Shown here: positions 8,678 through 17,613 of the stretch, one piece after another
Layout of the letters: each line of letters opens with the position of its first letter
Numbering within the stretch: the stretch's first letter is position 1
Assembly (NCBI GenBank): GCA_963776675.1
Contig: CAVZNR010000061.1
Coordinates: forward strand, 53,755-117,754
Direction of reading: 5' to 3'
Origin: Hyphomicrobium_A sp963776675
GTDB taxonomy: Bacteria; Pseudomonadota; Alphaproteobacteria; Rhizobiales; Hyphomicrobiaceae
Length of the DNA: 64,000 nucleotides
The notes under the pieces: model-generated
The model's input: only the letters and a program-made list of their open reading frames with translations
Told to the model about the DNA's origin: nothing
Database searches by the model: none
Made by a program: the position numbers and the translations under genes

Positions 8678-9547
8678 CTATTGGCCGCCGCCCAGGGCGT
8701 GCACGTAGACGGTCAGCATCTTGATCGTAACCGGGTCGAGGCGTCCGGCCCAATTCGGCATGACACCGCCGCGGCCCGTCTGAATGGTCTTCTCGATATC
8801 GGATGCCTTGCCGCCATAGAGCCAGATCCCGTCGGTCAGATTGGGTGCGCCCAGCTCCGGGTTGCCCTTGCCGTCCTCGCCGTGGCAGGCGGAGCAGTTG
8901 TCTGCAAACAGTGTAGCACCCCGCTGAGCCGCGGCCTCATCAGTGGCATGCCCCGACAGCGACAGCACATACTGCGCCGCGTCTTTGATCTGGTCAGGCT
9001 GCAGGATGCCGTCCAGGCCGAAGCGTGGCATCGCCATCTGGCGGGTATCGGGATCGGCGGAACGGATGCCGTGCGTGATGGTCTGCTGGATGGCCTCGGG
9101 CGTCCCGCCCCACAGCCAATCGTCGTCGTTCAGGTTGGGATAGCCCGGCGCTCCCTGCGCGCCCTTGCCGTGGCAGGGGCCACAGTTGTCGCCGAACACC
9201 GCCGCGCCGCCCGCCATCACGAACGGCATCAGATCCTGGTTCTTCTCGATGTCGGCCAACGGCGTGGCGGCGATCTGGTCGAAATACTTGGCCTGCTCCG
9301 CCTTGGCGGCTGCGACCTGCTTGTCCACCTCGCCGCGCTGGCTGTAGCCCAAGGCGCCCTTGGTGTAGCCCGACAGCGTCGGCCAGGCGGGATAGACCGC
9401 CCAGTAGCCGATCGCCCAGATGACGCAGACGTAGAACGTGTAGAGCCACCACTTGGGCAGGGGCTTGTTCAGCTCCTTGAGGTCGCCATCCCACACGTGT
9501 CCGGTGGTCTCGACGCCGGTGACCTGATCAATTTCTTTATGGCTCAT
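8678..9547 (-). CDS. ccoP: cbb3-type cytochrome c oxidase subunit III, dihaem CcoP
   Basis: This 289-residue membrane-anchored dihaem cytochrome c has a conserved N-terminal tail (DGDLKELNKPLPKWWLYTF), one helix at about residues 33-55, and two CxxCH haem sites at 122-126 (CGPCH) and 218-222 (CSACH). Candidate axial methionines lie near MPRFG and MPNWAGRL. It passes electrons from soluble cytochrome c to CcoO and CcoN. The ATG overlaps the ccoQ stop by four bases, so the structural genes are translationally coupled. Confidence 0.98.
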   Translation of the reverse strand: MSHKEIDQVTGVETTGHVWDGDLKELNKPLPKWWLYTFYVCVIWAIGYWAVYPAWPTLSGYTKGALGYSQRGEVDKQVAAAKAEQAKYFDQIAATPLADIEKNQDLMPFVMAGGAAVFGDNCGPCHGKGAQGAPGYPNLNDDDWLWGGTPEAIQQTITHGIRSADPDTRQMAMPRFGLDGILQPDQIKDAAQYVLSLSGHATDEAAAQRGATLFADNCSACHGEDGKGNPELGAPNLTDGIWLYGGKASDIEKTIQTGRGGVMPNWAGRLDPVTIKMLTVYVHALGGGQ

Positions 9548-9729
9548 GACCGGTCTCCGTTCGGTTTGTTGTTCTCCTCGTCGTCGTCCTCGAGCGGCAG
9601 CTTGGCGGCGTCATCGAACTTCTTCTTGTTGCCGGGCCAGAACACGTAGACGACGACTCCGACGAACAGCGCGACGAACAAGACCAGAGCGGCGGTTTGC
9701 GAAAGGACAGTGGCTGCGTGGTGCGTCAT
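9544..9729 (-). CDS. ccoQ: cbb3-type oxidase small subunit CcoQ
   Basis: This 61-residue single-span protein has a helix (ALVLFVALFVGVVVYVFW) followed by PGNKKKFDDAAKLPLEDDDE, the normal CcoQ pattern of a short basic then acidic tail. CcoQ stabilises the cbb3 complex. It sits between ccoO and ccoP in the expected order. Confidence 0.95.
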   Translation of the reverse strand: MTHHAATVLSQTAALVLFVALFVGVVVYVFWPGNKKKFDDAAKLPLEDDDEENNKPNGDRS

Positions 9730-9741
9730 GACTGGCGCCCT

Positions 9742-10470
9742 CTAGCGGAGATTGGGGCCGGCTGCGTCGAAATCGGCGAAATCGACCAGCGTGCCCAGCA
9801 TTTGCAAATAAGCGATGACGGCGTCGAGCTCGGACGGCTCCGTGCTGTCGGTGCCGTCGAACTTGCGCACCTGTGCTTTCGGGTAGCGCGCGACCACCTC
9901 CTTCGCCTCTTTCGTGTCGGGCGAGATCTGCGCGACGACATCGGCCTTGGCCTTGTCGATCATCTCAGGCGTATAGGGAACGCCAGTGATGGTGAGCGCG
10001 CGCATGCGATCGGCGATGTCGGCGTAGTCGAGCTTACGCTTGGCCAGGAACGGATAGCCGGGCATCACCGACTCCGGCACCACCGAGCGCGGGCTGTGCA
10101 TGTGCTCGACATGCCAGGCGTCCGAGTATTTGCCGCCGACGCGGGCGAGATCGGGCCCGGTCCGCTTCGATCCCCACTGGAACGGGTGATCGTACATGCT
10201 CTCGGCGGCGAGGCTGTAGTGGCCGTAGCGCTCGACCTCGTCGCGAAGCGAGCGGATCATCTGGCTGTGGCAGTTATAGCAGCCCTCGCGCAGGTAGATG
10301 TCGCGCCCGGCCAGCTCCAGGGGCGAGTAGGGACGCATGCCCTGCACCTTCTCGATCGTCGACTGGAGCAGGAACAGGGGCGCGATCTCGATAATGCCGC
10401 CGATGGAGACGACGATCAGGATGGCGATCAACAGCACCATCGAGTTCTTTTCGAAAAATCCGTGGTTCAT
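9742..10470 (-). CDS. ccoO: cbb3-type cytochrome c oxidase subunit II, monohaem CcoO
   Basis: This 242-residue protein has an N-terminal anchor helix at about residues 10-35 (SMVLLIAILIVVSIGG) and one haem c site, CYNCH, at 64-68 in the invariant EGCYNCHSQMIR context. The region WGSKRTGPDLARVGGKYSD and the axial methionine region PESVMPGYPFL are typical. The start at 10470 (MNHGFFEKN) is preceded by a GGGGGCGGAG-like ribosome site; the same frame extends upstream only through ccoN sequence. Confidence 0.97.
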   Translation of the reverse strand: MNHGFFEKNSMVLLIAILIVVSIGGIIEIAPLFLLQSTIEKVQGMRPYSPLELAGRDIYLREGCYNCHSQMIRSLRDEVERYGHYSLAAESMYDHPFQWGSKRTGPDLARVGGKYSDAWHVEHMHSPRSVVPESVMPGYPFLAKRKLDYADIADRMRALTITGVPYTPEMIDKAKADVVAQISPDTKEAKEVVARYPKAQVRKFDGTDSTEPSELDAVIAYLQMLGTLVDFADFDAAGPNLR

Positions 10471-10480
10471 CTCCGCCCCC

Positions 10481-12142
10481 TCACTCAGCCGGCACTGCGG
10501 CTGCGCCGGACCGCAACTCGGGCGCGGCAGCCGAGCTCGGCTGCTCGGCAAGGTCGACCGATGCATCGCCCCTGATGGTGCGCCATACGTTGATGGCCAT
10601 GAGAATGCCACCGATGAGGAACAGCACGCCGCCCGACGCGCGGATGACGTTGGGCCAGTGCGTGGCTTCGACACTCTCCACGAACGTGTATTTGAGGAAG
10701 CCGAGCTTGTCGTAGGCGCGCCACATCAAGCCCTGCGTGACGCCCGACACCCACATGGCCGACACGTAGAGAACGAGGCCCACCGTCGCGATCCAGAAGT
10801 GCCACTCGACCATGCGGATCGAGTAGAGGCCGCGCCGCTTCCACAGCCACGGCACCAGGCAGTAGATGGCGCCGAAGGACACCATGCCGACCCAGCCGAG
10901 CGCGCCTGAATGCACGTGCCCGATGGTCCAGTCGGTGTAGTGCGACAGCGAGTTGACCGACTTGATGGACATGAGCGGGCCTTCGAACGTCGACATGCCG
11001 TAGAAGGCGACGGAGACGACGAGCAGGCGCACGACCGGATCGGTGCGCAGGCGGTCCCAGGCGCCCGACAGCGTCATCAGGCCGTTGATCATGCCGCCCC
11101 AGGAGGGCATCCACAGCATGATCGAGAAGGTCATGCCCAGCGTCTGTGCCCACTCGGGAAGCGCGGTGTAGTGCAGATGGTGGGGACCGGCCCAGATGTA
11201 GAGGAAGATCAAGGACCAGAAGTGCACGATGGACAGCCGGTAGGAGTAGATCGGCCGCTCAACGCGCTTCGGTATGAAGTAGTACATGATGCCGAGGAAG
11301 CCGGCGGTGAGGAAGAAGCCGACCGCGTTGTGGCCGTACCACCATTGCGTCATGGCATCCTGCACGCCCGGGAACAGCGAGTAGCTCTTGGTCCCGAGCA
11401 GCGAGACCGGAACCGACAGGTTGTTGACGATGTGCAGCATCGCGATGGTGACGATGAAGGCGAGGAAGAACCAGTTCGCCACGTAGATGTGCGGCTCCCT
11501 GCGCTTCCACAGCGTGCCGAGGAATACGAGCAGGTAGACGACCCAGACCAGCGTCAGCCAGATGTCGACGTACCACTCGGGCTCGGCGTACTCCTTGCCC
11601 TCGGTGACGCCCAGAACGTAGCCCGACGCCGCGAGCACGATGAAAAGCTGATAGCCCCACACGACAAACCAGGGCGCCCAGTAGCCGGCGATGCGGGCTC
11701 TGCTGGTGCGCTGCACGACGTAGAGCGAGGTCGCCAACAGCACGTTGCCGCCGAAGGCGAAGATCACCGCCGAGGTGTGCACGGGGCGCAGGCGGCCGAA
11801 GTTGGTCCACGGCAGGTTGAGGTTGAGGTCGGGATAGGCGAGCTGCCAGGCGATGATGTCACCGGCCAGGAAGCCGACGACTCCCCACATCACCGCCGCG
11901 ATGGTCGCCACCTTGATGGGGCCATCCATGTAGCTCTGCTGCTCGTTGGGATCGACGTGGCGCGGGTGGGTCGCGACCCAGAAGCCGGCGAGCGCGCAGA
12001 AGGCGACGAACAGGATGGCGTGGAAGCTCATCACGGCGTCAACAGCGGTAAAGGCCACCGCCAAACCGCCCAATGCGGCGGCCGCGGCAACGAGCAGCGT
12101 CATCGAGTGCGAAAAGACAACGACCTCCTCTCTCGGCGCCAT
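10481..12142 (-). CDS. ccoN: cbb3-type cytochrome c oxidase catalytic subunit I, CcoN
   Basis: This 553-residue haem-copper oxidase subunit has about 12-14 membrane helices. Conserved pieces include RPVHTSAVIFAFGGN (low-spin haem histidine region), WWYGHNAVGFFLTAGFLG (CuB histidine and the C-type tyrosine helix region), YIWAGPHHLHYTALPEW (CuB histidine pair) and HYTDWTIGHVHSGALGW (haem ligands). This is the C-type family used for high-affinity respiration at low oxygen. It is the first gene of the operon; an anaerobox lies about 82 bases upstream of the ATG. The C-terminal 30 residues are a variable Ala/Pro-rich tail. Confidence 0.98.
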   Translation of the reverse strand: MAPREEVVVFSHSMTLLVAAAAALGGLAVAFTAVDAVMSFHAILFVAFCALAGFWVATHPRHVDPNEQQSYMDGPIKVATIAAVMWGVVGFLAGDIIAWQLAYPDLNLNLPWTNFGRLRPVHTSAVIFAFGGNVLLATSLYVVQRTSRARIAGYWAPWFVVWGYQLFIVLAASGYVLGVTEGKEYAEPEWYVDIWLTLVWVVYLLVFLGTLWKRREPHIYVANWFFLAFIVTIAMLHIVNNLSVPVSLLGTKSYSLFPGVQDAMTQWWYGHNAVGFFLTAGFLGIMYYFIPKRVERPIYSYRLSIVHFWSLIFLYIWAGPHHLHYTALPEWAQTLGMTFSIMLWMPSWGGMINGLMTLSGAWDRLRTDPVVRLLVVSVAFYGMSTFEGPLMSIKSVNSLSHYTDWTIGHVHSGALGWVGMVSFGAIYCLVPWLWKRRGLYSIRMVEWHFWIATVGLVLYVSAMWVSGVTQGLMWRAYDKLGFLKYTFVESVEATHWPNVIRASGGVLFLIGGILMAINVWRTIRGDASVDLAEQPSSAAAPELRSGAAAVPAE

Positions 12143-12217
12143 CGTGCTCCCCCTTATCCTTCTCGCTGGTTAGACCGTTTGCTCCTTTACTTATTTTCTC
12201 CAGGGCGCCGGTCCGCT

Positions 12218-12231
12218 TTGACGCAAATCAA
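12218..12231 (-). promoter_or_regulatory. FNR/FixK-type anaerobox upstream of ccoN
   Basis: On the minus strand the site reads TTGATTTGCGTCAA, i.e. TTGAT-N4-GTCAA, a near-perfect FNR/FixK half-site pair. Its centre is about 82 bases from the ccoN ATG. If it activates from the common -41.5 position, transcription would begin near 12183, leaving a 5' leader of about 40 nt. Oxygen-controlled activation of ccoNOQP by FnrN or FixK is well established in alphaproteobacteria; the link to the regulator at the left edge is inference. Confidence 0.85.
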
Positions 12232-12399
12232 AGTGCGACAATCGAGCGGCGCTGCCAGGCCGCGACGCAGGGAAGCATACAGGCGGTTTTGAGCTGCAAA
12301 AACAGCGCGCGCCGGCGGGGGTGGATCCCTTACGGCTGGGGTCTTCGACTATTGTCTGAGAAGCGCTGGGTGCGCGCGAGCGGCGCCCTATTAGCCGCC

Positions 12400-13557
12400 C
12401 TAGTACTTGCCACTCACAATTTTGGAGAGGCTGGGCACGGAATTGTACGCGCCGGTGACCGTGCTCTTGCGATGCGCGCGCCGCTTGTGCGTGCGGGGCG
12501 GGGCCGGCGCGACGGCTCCGTCGGCCGTAACGGGCTCGCTCGCCGTCGCGTGGGTGCCGCCGGTGTGCGAGCGCTCGCGCGCCGCCGGCGCCAGCTCCAC
12601 CACCTGGGGCGGATCGCCGGCTGCGTCGAGCGTGGACGGCCGTATGGCCGCATAGAAGGGCACGAGCTTGGGCTTCTCGCCCTTGTCGCTTTTCTCGCCC
12701 TTTTCGCTGGCCGCCGTCTTCTTAAAGTACTTGTCCTCGAGCTCGGCGGTGAGCTCAGGCAGCGGCGTGAAGTCGCCCTTGGGGCGCATTTGCACGATCT
12801 TGAAGCCGCGCTTCTTGAGCTCGGCGAGGATGGTGGGCAGCGCCTTGGCGGTCGAGGCCTTGATGTCGTGGAACAGCACGATGCCGCCGTTCTGCTTCTC
12901 GATCTGGTCGAGCGTGCGCTTGATGAGCCGCTGCGCGTTGCCGATGTAGCTGTCGTTCGACACCACATCCACGGTGAAGGCGGCGATGCCACGCTCCTGC
13001 AGGTAAGCGAGCATGGAGCCGGAGTCGCTCAGGCCCGGGAAGCGGAAAAACGGCGCGATGGGCCTGTTGCCGGCGGCCAGCGCGACGGCGGCGAACCCGC
13101 GCTCGATCTGGTCCTTGGCGCGCTCCATGCTCTGGCGGCGCAGGTTCATGGGATGCGACCAGGTGTGCGACCCCACGGTGTGACCGCGCGCCAGGACCTG
13201 CTTGACCATGTCGGGGTAGGCCATCGCCATCTGCCCGACATAGAAGAAGGTCGCCTTGGTGCAGTACTCGTCGAGGGCGTCGAGGATGGGCTTGGTGTAG
13301 CGCGGCAACGGCCCGTCGTCGAAGGTCAGAACGACCTCCTTGGGTCCGAGGAAGCGCGGCTCCTTCTCGTACTTGCTGAACTCGCCGAAGAGCGGACCCG
13401 TCTTGGTGTCGATCTCCACGATGCGCGACACACCCAATGCGCTTTCAGGCTTGGGACAAGCCTCGTCGGCGGCGGCCGGAGCGAGCTGGGCGGCGGCGAG
13501 CAGGAGCGCAACAGAAGCCAAAGAGCGGATCACGGGAAACACCTCGATGCGTTTCAA
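12400..13557 (-). CDS. secreted polysaccharide deacetylase (NodB/CE4), copy 1
   Basis: This 385-residue protein has a signal peptide (LASVALLLAAAQLAPAAA) and a NodB homology domain. Motif 1 TFDDGP is at 78-83, motif 2 H-T-W-S-H at 131-135, motif 3 RFPG near 172-175, a catalytic Asp region VDVVSND near 198, and motif 5 LFHD at 228-231, so the metal triad D-H-H is complete. CE4 enzymes remove N- or O-acetyl groups from polysaccharides or peptidoglycan. The C-terminal 120 residues are a charged, low-complexity extension (KGEKSDKGEKPK, then a basic RTHKRRAHRK tail). It follows the copy-2 gene by 44 bases on the same strand. Confidence 0.93.
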   Translation of the reverse strand: MKRIEVFPVIRSLASVALLLAAAQLAPAAADEACPKPESALGVSRIVEIDTKTGPLFGEFSKYEKEPRFLGPKEVVLTFDDGPLPRYTKPILDALDEYCTKATFFYVGQMAMAYPDMVKQVLARGHTVGSHTWSHPMNLRRQSMERAKDQIERGFAAVALAAGNRPIAPFFRFPGLSDSGSMLAYLQERGIAAFTVDVVSNDSYIGNAQRLIKRTLDQIEKQNGGIVLFHDIKASTAKALPTILAELKKRGFKIVQMRPKGDFTPLPELTAELEDKYFKKTAASEKGEKSDKGEKPKLVPFYAAIRPSTLDAAGDPPQVVELAPAARERSHTGGTHATASEPVTADGAVAPAPPRTHKRRAHRKSTVTGAYNSVPSLSKIVSGKY

Positions 13558-13601
13558 AGCTTCAAAGAAGGAGGCATGAGGTGCCCACTAACAGGTCTCA
13601 C

Positions 13602-14615
13602 TCATGGCTGCAGCCATTGCTGATACCATGGCACGTGTTCGCTTTTTCTTAAAGCTTTGGCCTTGGTCACAGACTGCGTGTTGTCCCCACGGGAAGCCCA
13701 CGGCAGCACCTCGCCGCTTTCGGCCTGCGCGCCCGATTGCGCCCACACGACGGAGCGCGGAGCGAGCGGCTCCTTGGCGGCGGCTTGTTTGCGGTGCGCA
13801 ATCTGCCGGTCGGCCAGCGTGTCGTAATCGGCGAGCGTGGTCGCGGGGGACTTGGGAACGATGTGCACAACCTTGTAGCCGTGTGCCTTGAGCGCATCGA
13901 GGATATCCTTGATGCCGGTCGCGGTCGAACGCTGGATGTCGTGGAAAAGCACGATCCCTTTGTGCCGCGCCGCGAGCTGCGCCAGGACGTTGGCCTTCAC
14001 GGTTGCGCCCGAGTGGGTTTTGAAGTCCCGCGAGTCGACATCGATGCCGAAGCTCGCCACGTGGCGCGACTTGAGATAGTCGACCGACGCTTTGCTCGTG
14101 CGCAGGTAGGGGAAGCGGAAGAACGGGGCGATGGGGCCCTGCATGGCGCGCGCCACCGCGCTGAAGCCCAGCTCGATCTCGTCCTTGGCCTTGTCGGCGC
14201 TCATGCCCTGCAGACGGGCGTGCGACCACGTGTGGGCTGCGACGGTATGACCGCGGCGAGCGACCTCCTGCACCATGTCCGGGTCGGCAGCGGCCATGCG
14301 GCCGACCATGAAGAACGTCGCCTTGGTGCAATGGGCATCGAGCGCGTCGAGCACGGCGCCGGTGTGGGAGCGCGAGGGGCCGTCATCGAAGGTGAGAATG
14401 ATCTCGCCGTCGGCGAGGAAGTCGAATCCGCCCGACGGCGTGCTTCCGAACGCCGGGCCTTTGTCCGCGTCCACCTCGACGACGCGGGAAAGCCCCAGAA
14501 CGTCGCTTCGGGTCGCACAAGGCTCGACGATGGGGGGAGACTGCGCACGCGCCGGCGATGCGCCGCATGCGAGCAGACTTGCTACCCCTACAACTAACGC
14601 CTCAGTCCACCGCAT
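13602..14615 (-). CDS. secreted polysaccharide deacetylase (NodB/CE4), copy 2
   Basis: This 337-residue paralogue of the neighbouring gene shares the segment before the domain (LGLSRVVEVDADKGPAFG here, LGVSRIVEIDTKTGPLFG there). NodB motifs: TFDDGP at 75-80, H-T-W-S-H at 128-132, RFPYL at 168-171, LFHD at 223-226. I start at 14615 because MRWTEALVVGVASLLACG gives a signal peptide; the frame runs upstream to 14768 but those residues look non-coding. It is divergent from mgtE and probably co-transcribed with copy 1. Confidence 0.92.
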   Translation of the reverse strand: MRWTEALVVGVASLLACGASPARAQSPPIVEPCATRSDVLGLSRVVEVDADKGPAFGSTPSGGFDFLADGEIILTFDDGPSRSHTGAVLDALDAHCTKATFFMVGRMAAADPDMVQEVARRGHTVAAHTWSHARLQGMSADKAKDEIELGFSAVARAMQGPIAPFFRFPYLRTSKASVDYLKSRHVASFGIDVDSRDFKTHSGATVKANVLAQLAARHKGIVLFHDIQRSTATGIKDILDALKAHGYKVVHIVPKSPATTLADYDTLADRQIAHRKQAAAKEPLAPRSVVWAQSGAQAESGEVLPWASRGDNTQSVTKAKALRKSEHVPWYQQWLQP

Positions 14616-14892
14616 TGGCCAAAACCCGTCCGCAGGCCACACCCAACGCTCCACGACGGCCCAACCATAATCCCATTGTTTAGATAGGGGCCCACCAACT
14701 AACATTTCCTGTAGATCATCGCTTGTGCAACGTTTCTTGTGGCGGGCATCGGAGCGGTTCTGTTGCAAACAGGCACCAGGACTGCCTTAGCGCGCGGAAC
14801 GTGCTAAGCGCGATAGCCATTCACAATCGTGTTGCCCGTTTGATGACGACAGGGAAACCGCCGCGGCGTGTTTCCCAGGAGAGTGCTCGGCC

Positions 14893-16272
14893 ATGAGCGA
14901 GATACAAGAGGAGATCGCCGCGCACGAGCAGGGGGCCGCCCCGACGCCCGAGTTCGTGCGCGCCGTCGCCGAGGCAATCGAGGCCAATGACGCCGCCAAG
15001 GTACGTACGCTGCTCGCCGACGTGCATGGGCCCGACCTTGCCGACCTGATCGAGCTTCTGGACCCGGACGATCGGGTTGCCCTGATCGAGACGCTGGGCC
15101 CCGATTTCGACTTCGAGGTCTTGACCGAGGTCGACGAGAGCGTGCGTGACCAACTGGTCGAGGCGCTTCCCAACAAGGTGCTGGCCAAGGGCGTCGAGGA
15201 CCTGGACAGCGACGACGCCGCCTACCTGCTGGCCGACTTGGAGGAAAGCGACCAGCAGGAGATCCTCGATCAACTGCCCCAGAGCGAGCGCGCCGCGCTG
15301 CAGCGCAACCTGCTCTATCCGGAGGAAACCGCCGGCCGCCTGATGCAGGCCGACTTCGTGGCGGTGCCGCCGTTCTGGACGGTTGGACAGGTCATCGACT
15401 TTGCGCGCGATACCGAGGACCTGCCCGACACCTTCTCGGAGATCTTCGTCGTCGATCCGGGGTTTCATCTTTTGGGGGCCATCGACATCTCCCGCTTGCT
15501 GCGGAGCAAGCGCGAGGTGCCCGTCGACACCATCATGGAGAAGGACCGCCATCTGGTGCTGGCAACGGCAGACCAGGAGGAGGTGGCGCGCCAGTTCGAG
15601 CGCTATGGCCTGATGGCGGCCCCCGTCGTCGACAAGAACGACCGACTGGTCGGCGTCGTGACCGTCGACGACGTGGTGGAGGTGATCGAGCAGGAGGCCG
15701 ACGAGGACGCAAAGCTGCTGGCCGGCGTCGGCGACGAGCAACTGAGCGACAGCGTGCGCCAGGTCATGCCGCCGCGGTTCGCCTGGCTGTTCGTCAATCT
15801 GCTGACCGCCATCCTGGCTTCGTCGGTGATCAAGCTGTTCGATGCCTCGATCGAGAAAATGGTCGCCATCGCGGTTCTCATGCCCATCGTCGCCTCCATG
15901 GGCGGCAACGCCGGCACGCAGACCATGACGGTGACGGTGCGCGCTCTCGCGATGGATGAGCTCAATCCCGCCAACATCGTCCGCGTCGCCTTGCGCGAAA
16001 CGGCGGTGGGGCTGATCAACGGATTTGCCTTCGCGGCCCTTCTGGCGCTGCTGGCCTACTGGTGGTTCGGCATGAGCCAGCTCGGGCTCGTCATCGCCAT
16101 CGCCATGGTGGTGAACCTGCTGGCCGCGGCCCTCGCCGGCATCTTTATCCCCTTGGGACTGGAGCGCATGGGGTTCGACCCGGCCGTCGCCTCCACCGTG
16201 TTCGTGACGACGGTGACCGACGTCGTCGGCTTCTTCTCCTTCCTGGGGCTCGCCACGCTGTGGCTCATGTGA
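14893..16272 (+). CDS. mgtE: magnesium transporter MgtE
   Basis: This 459-residue protein is a full-length MgtE channel. The acidic N-domain (about residues 25-135) contains the LLDPDDRVALIETL-type repeats; two CBS domains (about 143-260) end in VVTVDDVVEVIEQEADED; five membrane helices follow from about 285. The pore signature MGGNAGTQTMTV lies near residue 335. The family imports Mg2+ and is gated by cytoplasmic Mg2+ binding to the N/CBS domains. An AGGAG ribosome site lies 11 bases before the ATG. I saw no Mg riboswitch in the 277-base upstream gap. Confidence 0.97.
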   Translation: MSEIQEEIAAHEQGAAPTPEFVRAVAEAIEANDAAKVRTLLADVHGPDLADLIELLDPDDRVALIETLGPDFDFEVLTEVDESVRDQLVEALPNKVLAKGVEDLDSDDAAYLLADLEESDQQEILDQLPQSERAALQRNLLYPEETAGRLMQADFVAVPPFWTVGQVIDFARDTEDLPDTFSEIFVVDPGFHLLGAIDISRLLRSKREVPVDTIMEKDRHLVLATADQEEVARQFERYGLMAAPVVDKNDRLVGVVTVDDVVEVIEQEADEDAKLLAGVGDEQLSDSVRQVMPPRFAWLFVNLLTAILASSVIKLFDASIEKMVAIAVLMPIVASMGGNAGTQTMTVTVRALAMDELNPANIVRVALRETAVGLINGFAFAALLALLAYWWFGMSQLGLVIAIAMVVNLLAAALAGIFIPLGLERMGFDPAVASTVFVTTVTDVVGFFSFLGLATLWLM

Positions 16273-16375
16273 GCAATATTGCGTGGGTAGAGAAACACCG
16301 ACCGTAGAGGGGATGTGAGCGCCCGCACTGAAGCGGCTATGATGGCCGCAGCCCGCGACGCCAGCCACATGGAGC

Positions 16376-16825
16376 ATGCCCAAGATGCCCCTAACCATCC
16401 GCCCGCTCGAGCCGAATGACTACGTGCCGTGGGAGGCGATGTTCCGTGCCTACATCCGCTATTACAAGGCGAAGGTGCCTGACGATGTCATCGCGCTCAC
16501 CTGGCAGCGGCTAATCGGCCAGGAGGACGGCTTTTTGGGCCTCGTCGCCCAAGAGGACAGCGGACGGCTCGTCGGGCTCGCCCACATCCTCTTCCACCGC
16601 TCGACCTGGTCGCCGACGCACTACTGTTATCTGGAGGATCTGTTCGTCGACATCGACACGCGCCGCTCGGGCGTGGGGCGCGCGCTGATCGAGGCCACCT
16701 ACCGCGAGGCCGACAAGCGCGGCGCCACGCGGACCTACTGGGCGACCATGGCCGAAAACGCCACCGCGCGGCGGCTCTACGACCGGCTCGCCAAGATGAG
16801 CGGGTTCGTGCAGTACCGGCGCTAG
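16376..16825 (+). CDS. GNAT-family N-acetyltransferase
   Basis: This is a 149-residue single-domain GNAT. The start LTIRPLEPNDYVPWEAM is the beta1-alpha1 region; CYLEDLFVDIDTRRSGVGRALIEAT holds beta4 and the acetyl-CoA pyrophosphate loop (R-x-G-V-G-R-A); the C-terminus ENATARRLYDRLAK is the usual final helix. The substrate cannot be told. ATGs at 16376 and 16385 are both possible. The next gene starts 3 bases after the stop, so the two are likely co-transcribed. Confidence 0.93.
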   Translation: MPKMPLTIRPLEPNDYVPWEAMFRAYIRYYKAKVPDDVIALTWQRLIGQEDGFLGLVAQEDSGRLVGLAHILFHRSTWSPTHYCYLEDLFVDIDTRRSGVGRALIEATYREADKRGATRTYWATMAENATARRLYDRLAKMSGFVQYRR

Positions 16826-16828
16826 GGC

Positions 16829-17605
16829 ATGTCAGGCCGCGGGTCGACGCCCACCCCATTCGTCATGAACTCGTATCTGGGCAAGCAGATCCTTGCAGCT
16901 GTGCGCGAGGGCGACTTTGCCCACGCCGGCGAGGAGGAGGCGATCGCCCGCTCTCTAGCGGCGCTGCCGAGGGACTCCGACCGGAGGATCCTGGATGCCG
17001 GTTGCGGGCGGGGCGGAACGGCGGCCTACATGCATGAGCATGGCTGGGGTCGGGTCACCGGCATCGACATCGAGCCCAACTCGATCGCCTACGCGAGCAA
17101 GACCTTTCCGGACTCGACGTTCGTTCGTTGCGACATCGCCGACGTGGCGACATGCGTGCCCGACCGCTTCGATCTCATCACGCTTTTCAACGTGCTCTAT
17201 GCCATTCCCGACCAGGGTGCCGCGTTGCGCGCGCTGGCGAGCCGCACCAAGCCAAACGCGCGGCTGATCATCTTCGACTACGTCGATCCGGGCCGCTACC
17301 GGCAAGCGCCGCTGCGCGACGGGGAGATCGCGTTCCTGCCCAATCCGCCTATGCGAACGGAGCTTTCCGGCCTCCTGGCGAGCGGCGGTTGGCAGCTGCT
17401 GTCGGTCGAGGATCTCACCGGCGACTACGTGCGCTGGTACGCGGCTCTGGTCGCGAAGATCGAGGGCAAGCGCGCCGGGATCGAGGCGCTGGCCGGACCT
17501 GACGGCTTCGCGCACGTGCGCGGTCTCTATAGCGGCCTGCTCGCCGCCCTACGGGACGGCCGTTTGGGCGGAGCTTTGATCCACGGCGAGAAGCTGGGTG
17601 CGTAA
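16829..17605 (+). CDS. class I SAM-dependent methyltransferase
   Basis: This 258-residue protein has a standard Rossmann-type methyltransferase core. Motif I is ILDAGCGRGGTAAYM at about 54-68, followed by GIDIEPNSIAYASKTFP (motif II/acidic loop) and DLITLFNVLYAIPD (motif IV). The C-terminal third is helical. The substrate is unknown; the fold resembles ubiquinone/menaquinone-type small-molecule methyltransferases. The start at 16829 lies right after the GNAT stop; an ATG at 16865 (MNSYLGKQI) is an alternative and would remove a short disordered lead. Confidence 0.9.
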   Translation: MSGRGSTPTPFVMNSYLGKQILAAVREGDFAHAGEEEAIARSLAALPRDSDRRILDAGCGRGGTAAYMHEHGWGRVTGIDIEPNSIAYASKTFPDSTFVRCDIADVATCVPDRFDLITLFNVLYAIPDQGAALRALASRTKPNARLIIFDYVDPGRYRQAPLRDGEIAFLPNPPMRTELSGLLASGGWQLLSVEDLTGDYVRWYAALVAKIEGKRAGIEALAGPDGFAHVRGLYSGLLAALRDGRLGGALIHGEKLGA

Positions 17606-17613
17606 TCGCCCGC

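Noticed and set aside
7524..8708. 394-codon plus-strand frame opposite ccoG
   Set aside because: Mirror of the ccoG coding strand, with no homology-like motif or ribosome site.
14786..14808. CTTAGC/GCTAAG inverted repeat upstream of mgtE as a magnesium riboswitch part
   Set aside because: A 6-bp stem with an 11-base loop alone is not evidence; no M-box features are present.
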